From an actinobacterium LLX17 (GTDB lineage: Bacteria; Actinomycetota; Actinomycetes; Propionibacteriales; Nocardioidaceae), in NCBI GenBank assembly GCA_000471045.1, contig KI301992.1, forward strand, positions 378,217 through 442,216: 64,000 nt of DNA, read 5' to 3'. A model generated the notes under the pieces. That model worked only from the letters and a program-made list of their open reading frames with translations, was not told the origin of the DNA and searched no databases. The position numbers were made by a program, and so were the translations under genes. Position 1 is the first letter of the stretch. Each line of letters starts with the position of its first letter. This document shows, one piece after another, positions 43,851-53,282 of this stretch.

Positions 43851-46800
43851 ATGGGTCTCGTGCTTGACCAGACACCCCTCGAGTTCCGCCTGACCCGACC
43901 CACCGGCCGGGTGGGCGAGGCGCCCGCGCTCGACGCCAGCCAGCAGGCCGTGGTCGATCACCGCGGAGCGCCGCTGCTGGTGCTGGCCGGCCCGGGCACC
44001 GGCAAGACCACCACGCTGGTCGAGCTGGTGGCCGACCGCGTCGCTCGCGGTGACGTCAAGCCCGAGCAGGTCCTGATGCTCACCTTCAGCCGCAAGGCGG
44101 CCGACGAGATGCGCACGCGGGTGGCGGCTCGGCTGGGCGGCACGGGAGCGCTCGTGGTCTCCAAGACCTTCCACTCCTGGTGCTACGGGCTGGTGCAGAA
44201 GTTCGCCGATCCCGAGGTGTTCGCGGCGCCGCCGGTGCTCATGACGGCCGCCGAGACCGACGCCGTGCTGGCCGACCTCCTCGCGGGCCACGAGGCCACG
44301 TCCTGGCCGGCCGACCTGCGCCCTGGCCTGCGCACGCGCGGCTTCGCCGCCGAGGTGGGGGCCTTCCAGGCCGCGTTGGCGGCCAGCAATCGCACCACCG
44401 ACGACCTGCGTGCCCTCGCCGTCGAGCACGACCGTCCGGCCTGGACCCGCGTCGCCGATGCGCTCGACGAGTACGGCATCGTCACCGACGCCCAGAACTT
44501 CACCGACTACGCCGAGCTCGTCGTCCGGGCGTCCGCGCTGCTCGACGATCCGGAGTCGCGCGACCGCATCCGTGCCGACATCCGTCTGTTGGTGGTCGAC
44601 GAGTACCAGGACACCGACGCCCTCCAGGTCGAGGTGCTGCGCAAGCTCGTCGGTCCCGAGCAGCAGCTCATCGCGGTGGGTGATCACGATCAGTCCATCT
44701 ATGGCTTCCGCGGCGCCGACGTGCGGGGCGTCGCGGCGTTCCCCCGGCACTTCGCGGGCGCCGAGGTGCGGGCCCTGCAGGTCACCCGCCGGTTCGGGCC
44801 CCGCATCCGCGATGCCGCCGCCACCATCCTGCCGGCGGGTCAGCCCGGCGGGCTGCCGGTCGAGGTCGTCCGTCAGCACCGTCAGCTGGAGTGCGCCGCT
44901 CCCACCGAGGGCGAGGTCGACGTGCTGACGTTCGCCACCCCCGTGGCGGAGGCCGAGCACATCGCGCAGGTGCTGCGCCGTCAGCACCTCGAGGGTGGTC
45001 GTCCGTGGTCCGACATGGCGGTGCTGGTCCGCACCTCGGCCCAGCTCGGCCGGCTGCAGCGTGCGCTCGTGGCGGCCGACGTGCCGTGCGAGGTCGCCGG
45101 CGACGAGATTCCGCTCGTGGCCGAACCCGCCGTGCGCGTGCTGCTGGGCGCTCTCTCGGCCGCCGACACCCTGGCGCGCGGCGAGGAGCTCGAGCCCGAG
45201 GTGGCGCATGCCCTGCTCACCGGCCCGCTGGCCGGCATGGACGCACCCGACCTCCGCTCGTTCGCGCGCCGCCTGCGGGCCGACGATCGCGAGACCCCCT
45301 CGAAGGTGCTGCTCGCCCGGGCTCTGTCCGGACTCGCCGGCGACGACAATCCCGCCCCGGCGGCCCGCCACCTCGCTGCCCTGCTGGCACGGGCCGCGGC
45401 CATGATCCAGCGCCACGAGCCGTCCGAGCAGGTGCTCTGGGAGCTCTGGGACGGCACCGACTGGCCGCGTCGGCTCGAGCTCGCCTGGGAGTCCGGTGGG
45501 CCCGAGCGCCCGGCGGCCGACCGCGACCTCGACGCCGTCGTGGCGTTGTTCCACCACGCCGCCCGGTCCGAGGAGCGGCACACCCGCCGCTCCGTGGCAG
45601 GCTTCCTGGCCGACCTCCGGGCCCAGCAGCTGCCGGCCGACCGGCTCGCCGACAGCAGCGCGCGTCCGGTGGCGGTCCGGTTGATGACCGCCCACCGCGC
45701 CAAGGGCCTGGAGTGGCCGCTGGTCGTGGTCGCCGGTCTGCAGGAGGACGTCTGGCCCAACCTCGCGGTCCGGCAGTCCCTCCTGCGCCCCGACCTGCTG
45801 TCCGGGGCCCCGCAGTCATCCCGCGACCGCCTCCAGGAGGAACGGCGTGTCCTGTACGTGGCGCTCACCCGCGCGCGCGAGCAGCTGCTGGTCACCTCGG
45901 TCGATCCTGGCTCGCAGGACGCCTACGGCCCCTCCCGCTTCGTGGCCGAGCTGCTCCGGGCCGGCTTCGGTGCCGGTCAACGCCTCGGGCGTCCCGCGCG
46001 TCCCCTGTCCTTGCGAGGGCTGGTCACCGACCTGCGTCGCGCGGCGCACGACCCCGATCCCGCGGTCCGTGCCTCGGCCGCCGCCTTGCTCGCCCGGGTC
46101 GCCCGGCACCGGTCGCCCCAGGCCCGCACCGCCCACCCCGACTCCTGGTGGGGTCTGGCCGAGCTCACGCGGTCCGAGGCACCGTTGCGTGATCCCGAGC
46201 AGCCCCTCGGACTCTCCGGCTCTAGCATCACCAGCATCACGGGGTGCTCACTCAAGTGGTTCCTGGCCAGCGAGGCGCAGGGGTCCCGTGGCGCGTCCAC
46301 CGCCCAGGGGTTCGGCCTCGTGGTGCACGCGGTCGCGGCCGACGTCGTGCGGCGCGGTCTCGAGAACCCCACGCCGGCCGAGCTGCAGGCGCACCTCGAT
46401 GCCGTCTGGCACCGCCTGGGCCACGAGTCGGCCTGGATCAGCGAGCGCGAGCGCGCTGAGGCGCACCAGGCGCTGGTCCGCTTCGCCGGGTGGCACGCGC
46501 AGAACCCCCGCACGCCGCTCGCCGCCGAGCACGAGTTTCGTGCCGAGCTGCAGATCGACGGCGAGACCGTGGTGCTGCGCGGCTCGATGGACCGGGTCGA
46601 GCTCGACGCCGAGGGCCGGGTCCACGTGGTCGACTTCAAGAACAGCAAGAACGCGCCCAAGGCCGACGAGGTCCGTGAGCACCCGCAGCTCGGCGTCTAC
46701 CAGCTGGCCATCGCCACCGAGGGCATCGAGGGGCATCACGAGGTCGGCGGCAGCGAGCTCGTGCAGCTGCGCATCGCCGAGGGTGCCAAGCAGCCTGACG

Positions 46801-46988
46801 CGCCCAAGGTGCAGCAGCAACCGGCGCCGGCCGACACCGGTGAGTTCTTCGTGCACGACCTCATCCGCCGCGCCACCCACACCATGCGCACCGAACAGCT
46901 GGCCGCCACGCCCGACACCTGCACGTTCTGCGAGTTCGACGCGGTCTGTCCCGCCCGCACCACCTACTCGATCGGGGCCCCCCGATGA
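43851..46988 (+). CDS. adnA: Helicase-nuclease subunit AdnA
   Basis: 1045 residues. UvrD-type motor: Walker A GPGTGKTTT, SRKAADEMR, Walker B VVDEYQDTD, then HRAKGLEWPLVVVAGLQ and ALTRAREQ. The C-terminal RecB-like nuclease has VHVVDFKNSKNAPK, followed by the family's iron-sulfur cysteines (CSLKWF and, near the end, CTFCEFDAVCPAR). AdnAB replaces RecBCD in mycobacteria, resecting double-strand ends. ATG 43851 lies 4 bases after the ATL stop; adnB overlaps it as ATGA. Confidence 0.92.
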   Translation: MGLVLDQTPLEFRLTRPTGRVGEAPALDASQQAVVDHRGAPLLVLAGPGTGKTTTLVELVADRVARGDVKPEQVLMLTFSRKAADEMRTRVAARLGGTGALVVSKTFHSWCYGLVQKFADPEVFAAPPVLMTAAETDAVLADLLAGHEATSWPADLRPGLRTRGFAAEVGAFQAALAASNRTTDDLRALAVEHDRPAWTRVADALDEYGIVTDAQNFTDYAELVVRASALLDDPESRDRIRADIRLLVVDEYQDTDALQVEVLRKLVGPEQQLIAVGDHDQSIYGFRGADVRGVAAFPRHFAGAEVRALQVTRRFGPRIRDAAATILPAGQPGGLPVEVVRQHRQLECAAPTEGEVDVLTFATPVAEAEHIAQVLRRQHLEGGRPWSDMAVLVRTSAQLGRLQRALVAADVPCEVAGDEIPLVAEPAVRVLLGALSAADTLARGEELEPEVAHALLTGPLAGMDAPDLRSFARRLRADDRETPSKVLLARALSGLAGDDNPAPAARHLAALLARAAAMIQRHEPSEQVLWELWDGTDWPRRLELAWESGGPERPAADRDLDAVVALFHHAARSEERHTRRSVAGFLADLRAQQLPADRLADSSARPVAVRLMTAHRAKGLEWPLVVVAGLQEDVWPNLAVRQSLLRPDLLSGAPQSSRDRLQEERRVLYVALTRAREQLLVTSVDPGSQDAYGPSRFVAELLRAGFGAGQRLGRPARPLSLRGLVTDLRRAAHDPDPAVRASAAALLARVARHRSPQARTAHPDSWWGLAELTRSEAPLRDPEQPLGLSGSSITSITGCSLKWFLASEAQGSRGASTAQGFGLVVHAVAADVVRRGLENPTPAELQAHLDAVWHRLGHESAWISERERAEAHQALVRFAGWHAQNPRTPLAAEHEFRAELQIDGETVVLRGSMDRVELDAEGRVHVVDFKNSKNAPKADEVREHPQLGVYQLAIATEGIEGHHEVGGSELVQLRIAEGAKQPDAPKVQQQPAPADTGEFFVHDLIRRATHTMRTEQLAATPDTCTFCEFDAVCPARTTYSIGAPR

Positions 46989-49900
46989 CCGCGCCCACGC
47001 TGACCAGCGCGTCGACGCGACCCGTCGCCGACGTCGACCACCTGTGCCGCGTCCTCGAGATCCCGTTCAGCGACGAGCAGAAGGCCGCCATCACCGCGCC
47101 GCTCGAGGGCACCTACGCCATCATCGCCGGCGCCGGCTCGGGCAAGACCGCCGTGATGGCCGCCCGCGTCGTCTGGCTCGTGGGGCACGTGGGCGTCGAC
47201 CCCGAACGCGTGCTGGGCCTCACGTTCACCGCCAAGGCCGCGGCCGAGCTGGCCGGCCGGGTGCGCAGCTCGCTCGCCTCGGCGCTCGACATGAGCGAGG
47301 TCGGCGAACCCACCGTCTCCACGTACCACGCCTTCGCCGGCCGTCTCATCGCCGAGCACGGACTCCGGCTCGGGCTCGAGCCCGACCTGCGGGTGCTCAC
47401 CGACGCCCGTCGCCACCAGCTGGTCGTGCGCGTCCTGCGGCGCACCACCGAGACGCTGCAGCACGTGTCCACCCACCTGCCCTCGCTGGTCGGCGACGTC
47501 CTCGCGCTCGACGGCCAGCTGTCCGAGCACCTCGTCACCACCGACGACCTGCGGTCCCACGACCACGCGGTGGTGCTCGAGATGGAGTCGCAGCCCGAGC
47601 CGCTCAAGATGCACCGCGAGATTGCCATCACGGCCCTCAAGCGCATCGAGCTCAGCCGGCTGGTCGACCACTATCGCGACGCCAAGGCCGAGTCGGGGCT
47701 GATGGACTTCTCCGACCAGATGGCCTGGGGCACCGAGCTCGCCCGCGTGCCGGAGGTCGCCGCCGAGGTCGGCGGCCGGTACGACGTCGTCCTGCTCGAT
47801 GAGTACCAAGACACCTCCGTCGCCCAGCGCGACCTCCTGGCCGCCATCTTCCGTGGCCGGGTCACGGCCGTCGGTGACCCGGCCCAGGGCATCTACGGCT
47901 GGCGCGGGGCCGCCACGGGCAACCTCGAGGGCTTCATCGAGCAGTTCACGCCCGATGGCCAGCCGCGCAGCGAACCGTTCAGCCTCGCCGTCAGTCGTCG
48001 CTGCGGGCACCGCATCATCGACCTCGCCGGGCACGTCGCTCGCCACTTCTATGCCGAGTCCAAGGTCGTCCGGCCGCTCGAGGCGGCCCCCGACAACCCC
48101 GAAGGGGTCGTCACGGTGGCGCTGCACGAGACCGTCGCCGACGAGGTCACCGCCGTGGCCGATGCTGTCCGCGACGCCGGGCTGAGCCACGACCCGCCGG
48201 TCTGGAGCGAGATCGGCGTCCTGGTGCGCACCGGGGCCGAGAACGCCGAAATCGTCCAGGCGCTGCGGGCCCGTGAGGTTCCCGTCGAGATCGTCGGGCT
48301 CACGGGCCTGCTGGCCCAGCCCGAGGTGCTCGACGTGCTGTCGGTCCTCGACGTGCTCGACGACATGACTGCCAACCCCTCGATGTTGCGCCTGCTCGCC
48401 GGTCCGCGGTGGCGCATCGGCGACCGCGACCTCGCGTTGCTGGGGCGTCGGGCCCGCCGGCTCAGCGAGTCGGCCCGCGCGGGTGACGACCCCGACGCGG
48501 GCGACCTCGATGCCGTGCTGGCCCAGGAGCTCGACCGAGCCACCGCCGGTGTCGACCCCACCGAGGTCGTCTCCCTCGCCGAGGCCGTGGCCGACCCGGG
48601 GGGCGGTCCCTACTCCGCCGAGGCGCGGCGGCGGTTCGCGGAGGTCGCCACCTTCCTGGCCCGGCTGCGGCGGCACGCGCACGAGCCGCTGGTCGACCTC
48701 GTCCACCGCGTGGTGCGGGAGCTGCACCTCGACGTCGAGCTCGACGTCGAGGGCGTCGGCACCGACAACCTCGCCCTGCTGCACGACGCCGTCGCGAGCT
48801 ACGCCGGTGCCGACACGCACGCCTCGCTCGGCGGCCTGATGGCCTACCTGCAGGCCGAGCGCGACTACGCCGACGGTCTCGACGTCAGCGCGCCCTCCCA
48901 GGCCAACTCGGTCAAGGTGCTCACGGTCCACAAGGCCAAAGGGCTCGAGTACGACGAGGTGTTCGTGCCGTTCCTCGCCGACACCGTGTTCCCCTCGCGC
49001 CGGGCGCGCGACCGCTGGACCAGCACGGCCAAGGCGCTGCCGGTGGCCCTGCGCGGTGACGGCGAGTCCCTGGCCGACATCACCGACTTCAGCACCCAGG
49101 GCCTGCAGGAGTACAAGGAAGCCTCCGCCCGCGAGGCCTACCTCGAGGAGGTGCGGCTCGCCTACGTCGCCCTCACCCGGGCCAAGGGCCGGCTCCACCT
49201 CAGCGGTCACCGCTGGGGTCGCACGCAGAAGAAGCCGCGCAAGGTCTCACCGTTCCTGGCCGACGCCGCGCAGTGGCTCACCGAGTCCGGTGGTGAGCCC
49301 GTGGTCTGGGCCCACGAGCCGGGCCCGGACGACACCAACCCGCTGGGGGAGTCGGTCACCTATCCGTGGCCGCACCCGGTCGTGGGCATGGACGACCGCC
49401 GCCAGCTCGCTCACCAGGTGCGCGAGGCCTTGGCAGCCGATCCTGATCAGCCGGTCGAGGTGCACTCGGTGCACGCCGAGCTGGCGGCCGAGCTCGACCT
49501 GGTGCTGGCCGAGGCCGACCGGGTGGCCGACCCCGTGGTCGAGGTGGTCATGCCCGGCACGCTCAGCGCCACTCAGGCCATGGCGCTGGTGGCCGACGAG
49601 GACGCGTTCGCCCGCGACCTCGCCCGGCCGATGCCGCGGCGCCCCTCGAAGGCAGCCCGCTTCGGCACCAGCTTCCATGCCTGGATCGAGAGCCGGTACG
49701 CGCCCCATGTGCAGGGCTCGCTGCTCGACCCGTCCGACCTCCCGGGCCGTGGCGACGTCGACATCTCCGACGACGCCGACCTGCAGGCGATGCGCGAGGC
49801 ATTCGAGTCCGGGCCCTACGCCGACCGCGAGCCGTTCTCGATCGAGGAGGCGTTCACGCTTCAGCTCGGGGCCCAGCGGTTCATCGGACGCATCGACGCC

Positions 49901-50149
49901 GTCTTCGCCACCACGCTGCCCGACGGGCGCGAGGGCTTTGAGGTCGTCGACTGGAAGACCAACCGTGCTGCCACGGCCGACCCGTTGCAGCTGGCGGTCT
50001 ACCGACTGGCCTGGGCCGAGAAGCACGAGGTGGCCCTCGATCGCGTGATCGGCACGTTCTCCTACGTCCGGCTCGGCGAGGTCGTGCAGCACCACGACCT
50101 GCCCGACCGTGCCGAGCTCGAGCGGTTGGTCGGCGGCGCCGAGACGTAG
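46985..50149 (+). CDS. adnB: Helicase-nuclease subunit AdnB
   Basis: 1054 residues. UvrD-type motor: Walker A GAGSGKTAV, LTFTAKAAAEL, Walker B VVLLDEYQDTS, DPAQGIYGWRGA, VHKAKGLEYDEVF and ALTRAKGRLHL. The C-terminal RecB nuclease has GFEVVDWKTNRA with catalytic Asp and Lys, followed by QLAVYRLAW. It lacks the iron-sulfur cysteines of AdnA. In mycobacteria AdnB is the lead motor. Translationally coupled to adnA. Confidence 0.92.
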   Translation: MTAPTLTSASTRPVADVDHLCRVLEIPFSDEQKAAITAPLEGTYAIIAGAGSGKTAVMAARVVWLVGHVGVDPERVLGLTFTAKAAAELAGRVRSSLASALDMSEVGEPTVSTYHAFAGRLIAEHGLRLGLEPDLRVLTDARRHQLVVRVLRRTTETLQHVSTHLPSLVGDVLALDGQLSEHLVTTDDLRSHDHAVVLEMESQPEPLKMHREIAITALKRIELSRLVDHYRDAKAESGLMDFSDQMAWGTELARVPEVAAEVGGRYDVVLLDEYQDTSVAQRDLLAAIFRGRVTAVGDPAQGIYGWRGAATGNLEGFIEQFTPDGQPRSEPFSLAVSRRCGHRIIDLAGHVARHFYAESKVVRPLEAAPDNPEGVVTVALHETVADEVTAVADAVRDAGLSHDPPVWSEIGVLVRTGAENAEIVQALRAREVPVEIVGLTGLLAQPEVLDVLSVLDVLDDMTANPSMLRLLAGPRWRIGDRDLALLGRRARRLSESARAGDDPDAGDLDAVLAQELDRATAGVDPTEVVSLAEAVADPGGGPYSAEARRRFAEVATFLARLRRHAHEPLVDLVHRVVRELHLDVELDVEGVGTDNLALLHDAVASYAGADTHASLGGLMAYLQAERDYADGLDVSAPSQANSVKVLTVHKAKGLEYDEVFVPFLADTVFPSRRARDRWTSTAKALPVALRGDGESLADITDFSTQGLQEYKEASAREAYLEEVRLAYVALTRAKGRLHLSGHRWGRTQKKPRKVSPFLADAAQWLTESGGEPVVWAHEPGPDDTNPLGESVTYPWPHPVVGMDDRRQLAHQVREALAADPDQPVEVHSVHAELAAELDLVLAEADRVADPVVEVVMPGTLSATQAMALVADEDAFARDLARPMPRRPSKAARFGTSFHAWIESRYAPHVQGSLLDPSDLPGRGDVDISDDADLQAMREAFESGPYADREPFSIEEAFTLQLGAQRFIGRIDAVFATTLPDGREGFEVVDWKTNRAATADPLQLAVYRLAWAEKHEVALDRVIGTFSYVRLGEVVQHHDLPDRAELERLVGGAET

Positions 50150-50152
50150 ACG

Positions 50153-50713
50153 TCAGGTCGGCAGGATCCCGGCCTCGTGCGCCGGCGCGGCGTAGGCGGC
50201 GGCCAACGAGGCGACGGTCTCGTGCGCGTTGAGCCCACTCGGGTTGGGCACGACCCACAGTGCTGCACCGGCCAGGTCGTGCGGCTGCCGACCGGCCACG
50301 GCGGCGCGCTCGCCGAAGGCCGTGCGGTACGAGGTGATGCCGGCCACCGCCACCACGGCCGGACGCCGCTCTGTCACCAGCTGCACCAGCCGCTCGCGGC
50401 CCTCCAGCAGCTCGGCCGCATCCAGCTCGTCCGCCCGCGCCGACGACCGGGCCACCAGGTTGGTGATGCCGATGCCCACCGCCAGCAGCTCGGGCCGCGC
50501 CTCGGCCGCCGTGACGGACTCGATGATCCCCGCCTCTCGCAAGGCCGGGTAGAAGCGGTTGCCGGTGCGCGCGAAGTGCAGGCCCGTCGCGGCGCTGACC
50601 AGACCGGGGTTGATGCCCACGAAGAGCAGGCGCAACGGGTCGGGCAGCAGGTCGTCGATGGTCTGGCCGGCGTACGACTCCAGCTCGGCGCGGGTGAATC
50701 GCGGCGTGCTCAC
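50153..50713 (-). CDS. mug: Mismatch-specific uracil/thymine DNA glycosylase (Mug)
   Basis: 186 residues. Family motifs are FVGINPGLVSAATGLHFA, with the catalytic Asn in GINPG, GNRFYPALREAGI, and VPNPSGLNAH. It removes uracil or thymine from G:U/G:T mismatches and ethenocytosine. Start GTG 50713 lies 6 bases behind TAGGCT. It converges on adnB with 3 bases between, and diverges from nudC with 41 bases between start codons, in a repair-gene neighbourhood. Confidence 0.9.
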   Translation of the reverse strand: MSTPRFTRAELESYAGQTIDDLLPDPLRLLFVGINPGLVSAATGLHFARTGNRFYPALREAGIIESVTAAEARPELLAVGIGITNLVARSSARADELDAAELLEGRERLVQLVTERRPAVVAVAGITSYRTAFGERAAVAGRQPHDLAGAALWVVPNPSGLNAHETVASLAAAYAAPAHEAGILPT

Positions 50714-50719
50714 GTCGCC

Positions 50720-50725
50720 AGCCTA
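50720..50725 (-). promoter_or_regulatory. Leaderless -10 box TAGGCT (mug)
   Basis: On the minus strand TAGGCT lies 6 bases before GTG 50713. Confidence 0.55.
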
Positions 50726-50742
50726 GGGACGCCGGTCGGGGC

Positions 50743-50748
50743 TAGCCT
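50743..50748 (+). promoter_or_regulatory. Leaderless -10 box TAGCCT (nudC)
   Basis: TAGCCT lies 6 bases before GTG 50755. Confidence 0.55.
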
Positions 50749-50754
50749 GTCGGC

Positions 50755-51621
50755 GTGAGTCGCTTCGCGTTCGACCGTGCCCACCATGACCGTGCCGCGC
50801 TGCTGCGTCCCGACGAGGCGTGGCGCGAGCGCGACCCCCGGGTGATGGTGCTCGGCGGCGAGCACGTGGCCACCATCGCCGGACCGGCCCTGCGCTGGAT
50901 GGACATGGCCGACGCCCCCGAGGGTCAGGCCGTCTGGCTGGGTGAGCTCGACGGCCGCCCGCACGCGGCCGTCGTGGTCGACCGGGTTCCGCAGGAGCTG
51001 GAGCCTGTCAGCCTGCGGATGCTGGCCCCCATGCTCGAGGCCGACGAGATGTCGCTGGCCGTGCACGCGGTCGCGATGGCGCGTTGGCTCGCCGCCACGC
51101 CGTTCTGCCCTCGCTGCGGAGCCCGCACCGAGGTGCGCAGCGGCGGTCACCTCCGGCACTGCCCGTCCTGCGGGGCCAGTCACTTCCCGCGCACCGATCC
51201 CGCGGTCATCATGCTCATCACCGACGCCGACGACCGAGCCCTGCTCGCGCGCAATCCGCAGTGGCCCGAGGGCCGCTTCTCGACGCTCGCCGGCTTCGTC
51301 GAGCCGGGCGAGAACCTCGAGGACACCGTCCGGCGCGAGACCCACGAGGAGGTCGGCATCACGGTGGGCGAGGTGACGTACGCGGCCAGTCAGCCCTGGC
51401 CGTTCCCCGCCAGCATCATGATCGGCTTCTTCGGCCGGGCGGAGACGACCGAGTTCACGGTCGACGCCCACGAGATCGCCGAGGCGCAGTGGGTCACACG
51501 TGAGGAGCTCACGGCCTACGGCGAGGCAGGCACCCTGGTGCTGCCCCCGCCGTACGTCTCGATCTCGCGATGGCTCATCGAGACGTGGCACGGCGGCGAG
51601 ATCCCCGGCCGCTGGACCTGA
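50755..51621 (+). CDS. nudC: NAD+ diphosphatase NudC
   Basis: 288 residues. An N-terminal domain, then a four-Cys zinc site (FCPRCGAR and HCPSCGAS), then the Nudix box GFVEPGENLEDTVRRETHEE and the NudC-specific SQPWPFPAS. It hydrolyses NAD(H) to NMN(H) and AMP and removes NAD caps from RNA. M. tuberculosis Rv3199c holds the same place relative to adnB. Start GTG 50755 behind a TAGCCT box; a hairpin follows the stop. Confidence 0.94.
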   Translation: MSRFAFDRAHHDRAALLRPDEAWRERDPRVMVLGGEHVATIAGPALRWMDMADAPEGQAVWLGELDGRPHAAVVVDRVPQELEPVSLRMLAPMLEADEMSLAVHAVAMARWLAATPFCPRCGARTEVRSGGHLRHCPSCGASHFPRTDPAVIMLITDADDRALLARNPQWPEGRFSTLAGFVEPGENLEDTVRRETHEEVGITVGEVTYAASQPWPFPASIMIGFFGRAETTEFTVDAHEIAEAQWVTREELTAYGEAGTLVLPPPYVSISRWLIETWHGGEIPGRWT

Positions 51622-51646
51622 CGGGCGGCCGGAAGCAGGGGAACGA

Positions 51647-51681
51647 CGAACCCCCCGGACCACGAGGGTCCGAGGGGTTCG
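51647..51681 (+). terminator. nudC terminator hairpin
   Basis: CGAACCCC/GGGGTTCG and GGACC/GGTCC arms with a 2-base internal mismatch, around ACGAG. It begins 26 bases after the nudC stop and lies just before the convergent tRNA-His. Confidence 0.7.
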
Positions 51682-51687
51682 ACTCGG

Positions 51688-51760
51688 GGTGGACGACGGG
51701 ACTTGAACCCGCGACCACCGGCACCACAAGCCGGGGCTCTACCAACTGAGCTACGCCCAC
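51688..51760 (-). tRNA. tRNA-His (anticodon GTG)
   Basis: On the minus strand the gene starts GTGGGCGTAGCTCAG and ends GGTTCAAGTCCCGTCGTCCAC with discriminator C. The anticodon loop is CTTGTGGT, i.e. GTG (positions 51727-51725). The acceptor stem pairs with one G-T. The preceding base (51761) is G on this strand, so the extra G-1 of tRNA-His is encoded. The 3' CCA is not encoded. It lies between nudC and orn. Confidence 0.95.
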
Positions 51761-51810
51761 CACGCGTCCCGGGCTGGACCCGGAACGGCGTGGACGAGCA
51801 TAGCGCAGGA

Positions 51811-52422
51811 TCAGACCGTTCCCGTCACCGAGCCGCTGACCTCGGCCGCGATGGCGCGGGCCGCGTCGGAGTCGATGCCGGGGTCGGGCGTGAAGACGGC
51901 GCGCCGGTAGTAGCGAAGCTCCTCGATGCTCTCGGCGATGTCGGTGAGGGCGCGGTGGTGGCCGGCCTTCTCCGGAGCGGCGTAGTAGGCCCGCGGGAAC
52001 CACTGGCGGGCGAGCTCCTTGATGCTGGAGACGTCGATGACGCGGTAGTGCAGCCACTCCTCGAGCTCACGCATGTCGCGGGCGAGGAACGCGCGGTCGG
52101 TGCCGACGGAGTTGCCCGCCAGCGGCGCCTTGCGGGGCTCCTTGACGAACCCGCGCACGTACTCGAGCACCTGGGCGTGGGCGTCGTCGAGGGCCAGGCC
52201 CGCGTCGAGCTCGGTCAGCAAGCCCGAGCTGGTGTGCATCTTCGTGACGACCTCGTTCATCTGGTCGAGCGCCTTCTGCGGGGGCTTGATGACGAGGTCG
52301 ATGCCCTCGCCCAGCACCTCGAGGTCGAAGTCCGTCACGAGGACGGCCACCTCGACGAGCGCGTCGGTCTCCAGGGAGAGCCCGGTCATCTCGCAGTCGA
52401 TCCACACCAGTCTGTCGTTCAC
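51811..52422 (-). CDS. orn: Oligoribonuclease
   Basis: 203 residues. DEDDh 3'-5' exonuclease: WIDCEMTGLS provides the first Asp and Glu, AGNSVGTDRAFLARDM the third, and HRALTDIAES the His/Asp pair. It degrades dinucleotides such as pApA and pGpG at the end of RNA decay. Start GTG 52422 lies 8 bases behind TAGTGT. It follows tRNA-His on the same strand in convergent relation to nudC. Confidence 0.95.
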   Translation of the reverse strand: MNDRLVWIDCEMTGLSLETDALVEVAVLVTDFDLEVLGEGIDLVIKPPQKALDQMNEVVTKMHTSSGLLTELDAGLALDDAHAQVLEYVRGFVKEPRKAPLAGNSVGTDRAFLARDMRELEEWLHYRVIDVSSIKELARQWFPRAYYAAPEKAGHHRALTDIAESIEELRYYRRAVFTPDPGIDSDAARAIAAEVSGSVTGTV

Positions 52423-52430
52423 GGACGCTC

Positions 52431-52436
52431 ACACTA
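52431..52436 (-). promoter_or_regulatory. -10 box TAGTGT (orn)
   Basis: On the minus strand TAGTGT lies 8 bases before the orn GTG, spacing slightly wider than at most starts here. Confidence 0.4.
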
Positions 52437-52465
52437 CGTGGTCCCGCCCCCGAGAACCCTCCGGC

Positions 52466-52471
52466 TACGCT
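52466..52471 (+). promoter_or_regulatory. -10 box TACGCT (DsbA-like gene)
   Basis: TACGCT lies 67 bases before the GTG at 52539, leaving a leader of about 60 bases that holds two hairpins (52474-52496, 52502-52519). Confidence 0.4.
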
Positions 52472-52501
52472 TTGCGGGAACCGACGACCGTCCCGCGTCG
52501 T

Positions 52502-52519
52502 TGGTCACCGTGGTGACCA
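52502..52519 (+). promoter_or_regulatory. 18-bp palindrome in the leader of the DsbA-like gene
   Basis: TGGTCACC-GT-GGTGACCA has perfect 8-bp arms. With GCGGGA/TCCCGC arms at 52474-52479 and 52491-52496 it makes a structured leader; it may equally be an operator. The Shine-Dalgarno AGGAGA lies downstream. Confidence 0.5.
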
Positions 52520-52538
52520 CGACCTCCAGGAGAACCCC

Positions 52539-53270
52539 GTGAGCAACGACCGTCAGAAGCGAGCCGAGCGCGCCGAGCAGATGCGCAAGGAGCGCGAGAA
52601 GGCCGACAAGCGCCAGCGCAACCTCATCACGATCGCGATCGTCGCCGTCGTCATCGTCTTGGTCGGCGTCGCCGCGTGGGGCGTCACCACGATGAGCGAG
52701 GACAACGGTCCCGAGGCCTTCGGCATCACCTACGGCCCGGAAGAGGCGGGGGCCGAGGTCGCGGCTGACGCCGCCGAGCCGGTCAAGGTCGAGCTGTACG
52801 AGGACTTCCAGTGCCCGGCGTGCGCGGCCTTCGAGTCCGCGTTCGGCGCCGAGCTCAAGGACCGGGTCGCCTCGGGTCAGATCGAGATCACGTACCGTCC
52901 GTACTCGTTCCTGGACCGGGCCAGCCTCAACGACTACTCCTCGCGGGCCCACAACGCCGCGATGTGCGTGTACGAGGAGGCCGGCACCGAGAAGTACGTT
53001 GAGTTCCACGAGTACCTCTACGCCAACCAGCCGCCCGAGGGAACCGCGGGCCCGGAGAACGAGGACCTCATCGCGGCGGCCGAGGGCCTGGGCGTCACCG
53101 GCATCGAGGACTGCGTCAACGACGGCACCTACGACGGCCGCATCGAGCGCGCTCGCGAGGCCGGTTCCGAGGCTGGCGTCACCAGCACGCCGACCGTGTT
53201 CGTCGACGGCGAGAAGCTCGACGACAACAGCACGCTGCTCGAGGCCATCGACGCCGCTGCCGGCGCCTGA
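52539..53270 (+). CDS. Membrane-anchored DsbA-like thiol oxidoreductase
   Basis: 243 residues. A charged N-terminus (RAEQMRKEREKADKRQRN) and one membrane helix (LITIAIVAVVIVLVGVAAWG) anchor it with the thioredoxin domain outside. The active site is FQCPACAAF; the cis-Pro loop is TSTPTVFVDG. It resembles actinobacterial DsbA-like proteins that form disulfides in exported proteins; a second Cys pair (AMCVYEE and EDCVNDG) may be structural. AGGAGA precedes GTG 52539. A long terminator follows. Confidence 0.88.
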   Translation: MSNDRQKRAERAEQMRKEREKADKRQRNLITIAIVAVVIVLVGVAAWGVTTMSEDNGPEAFGITYGPEEAGAEVAADAAEPVKVELYEDFQCPACAAFESAFGAELKDRVASGQIEITYRPYSFLDRASLNDYSSRAHNAAMCVYEEAGTEKYVEFHEYLYANQPPEGTAGPENEDLIAAAEGLGVTGIEDCVNDGTYDGRIERAREAGSEAGVTSTPTVFVDGEKLDDNSTLLEAIDAAAGA

Positions 53271-53282
53271 TCGCCACCTGAC

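Noticed and set aside
46964-49210. 748-codon open frame opposite adnB
   Set aside because: Antisense to a clearly conserved helicase, no recognisable motif, typical third-position GC artefact.
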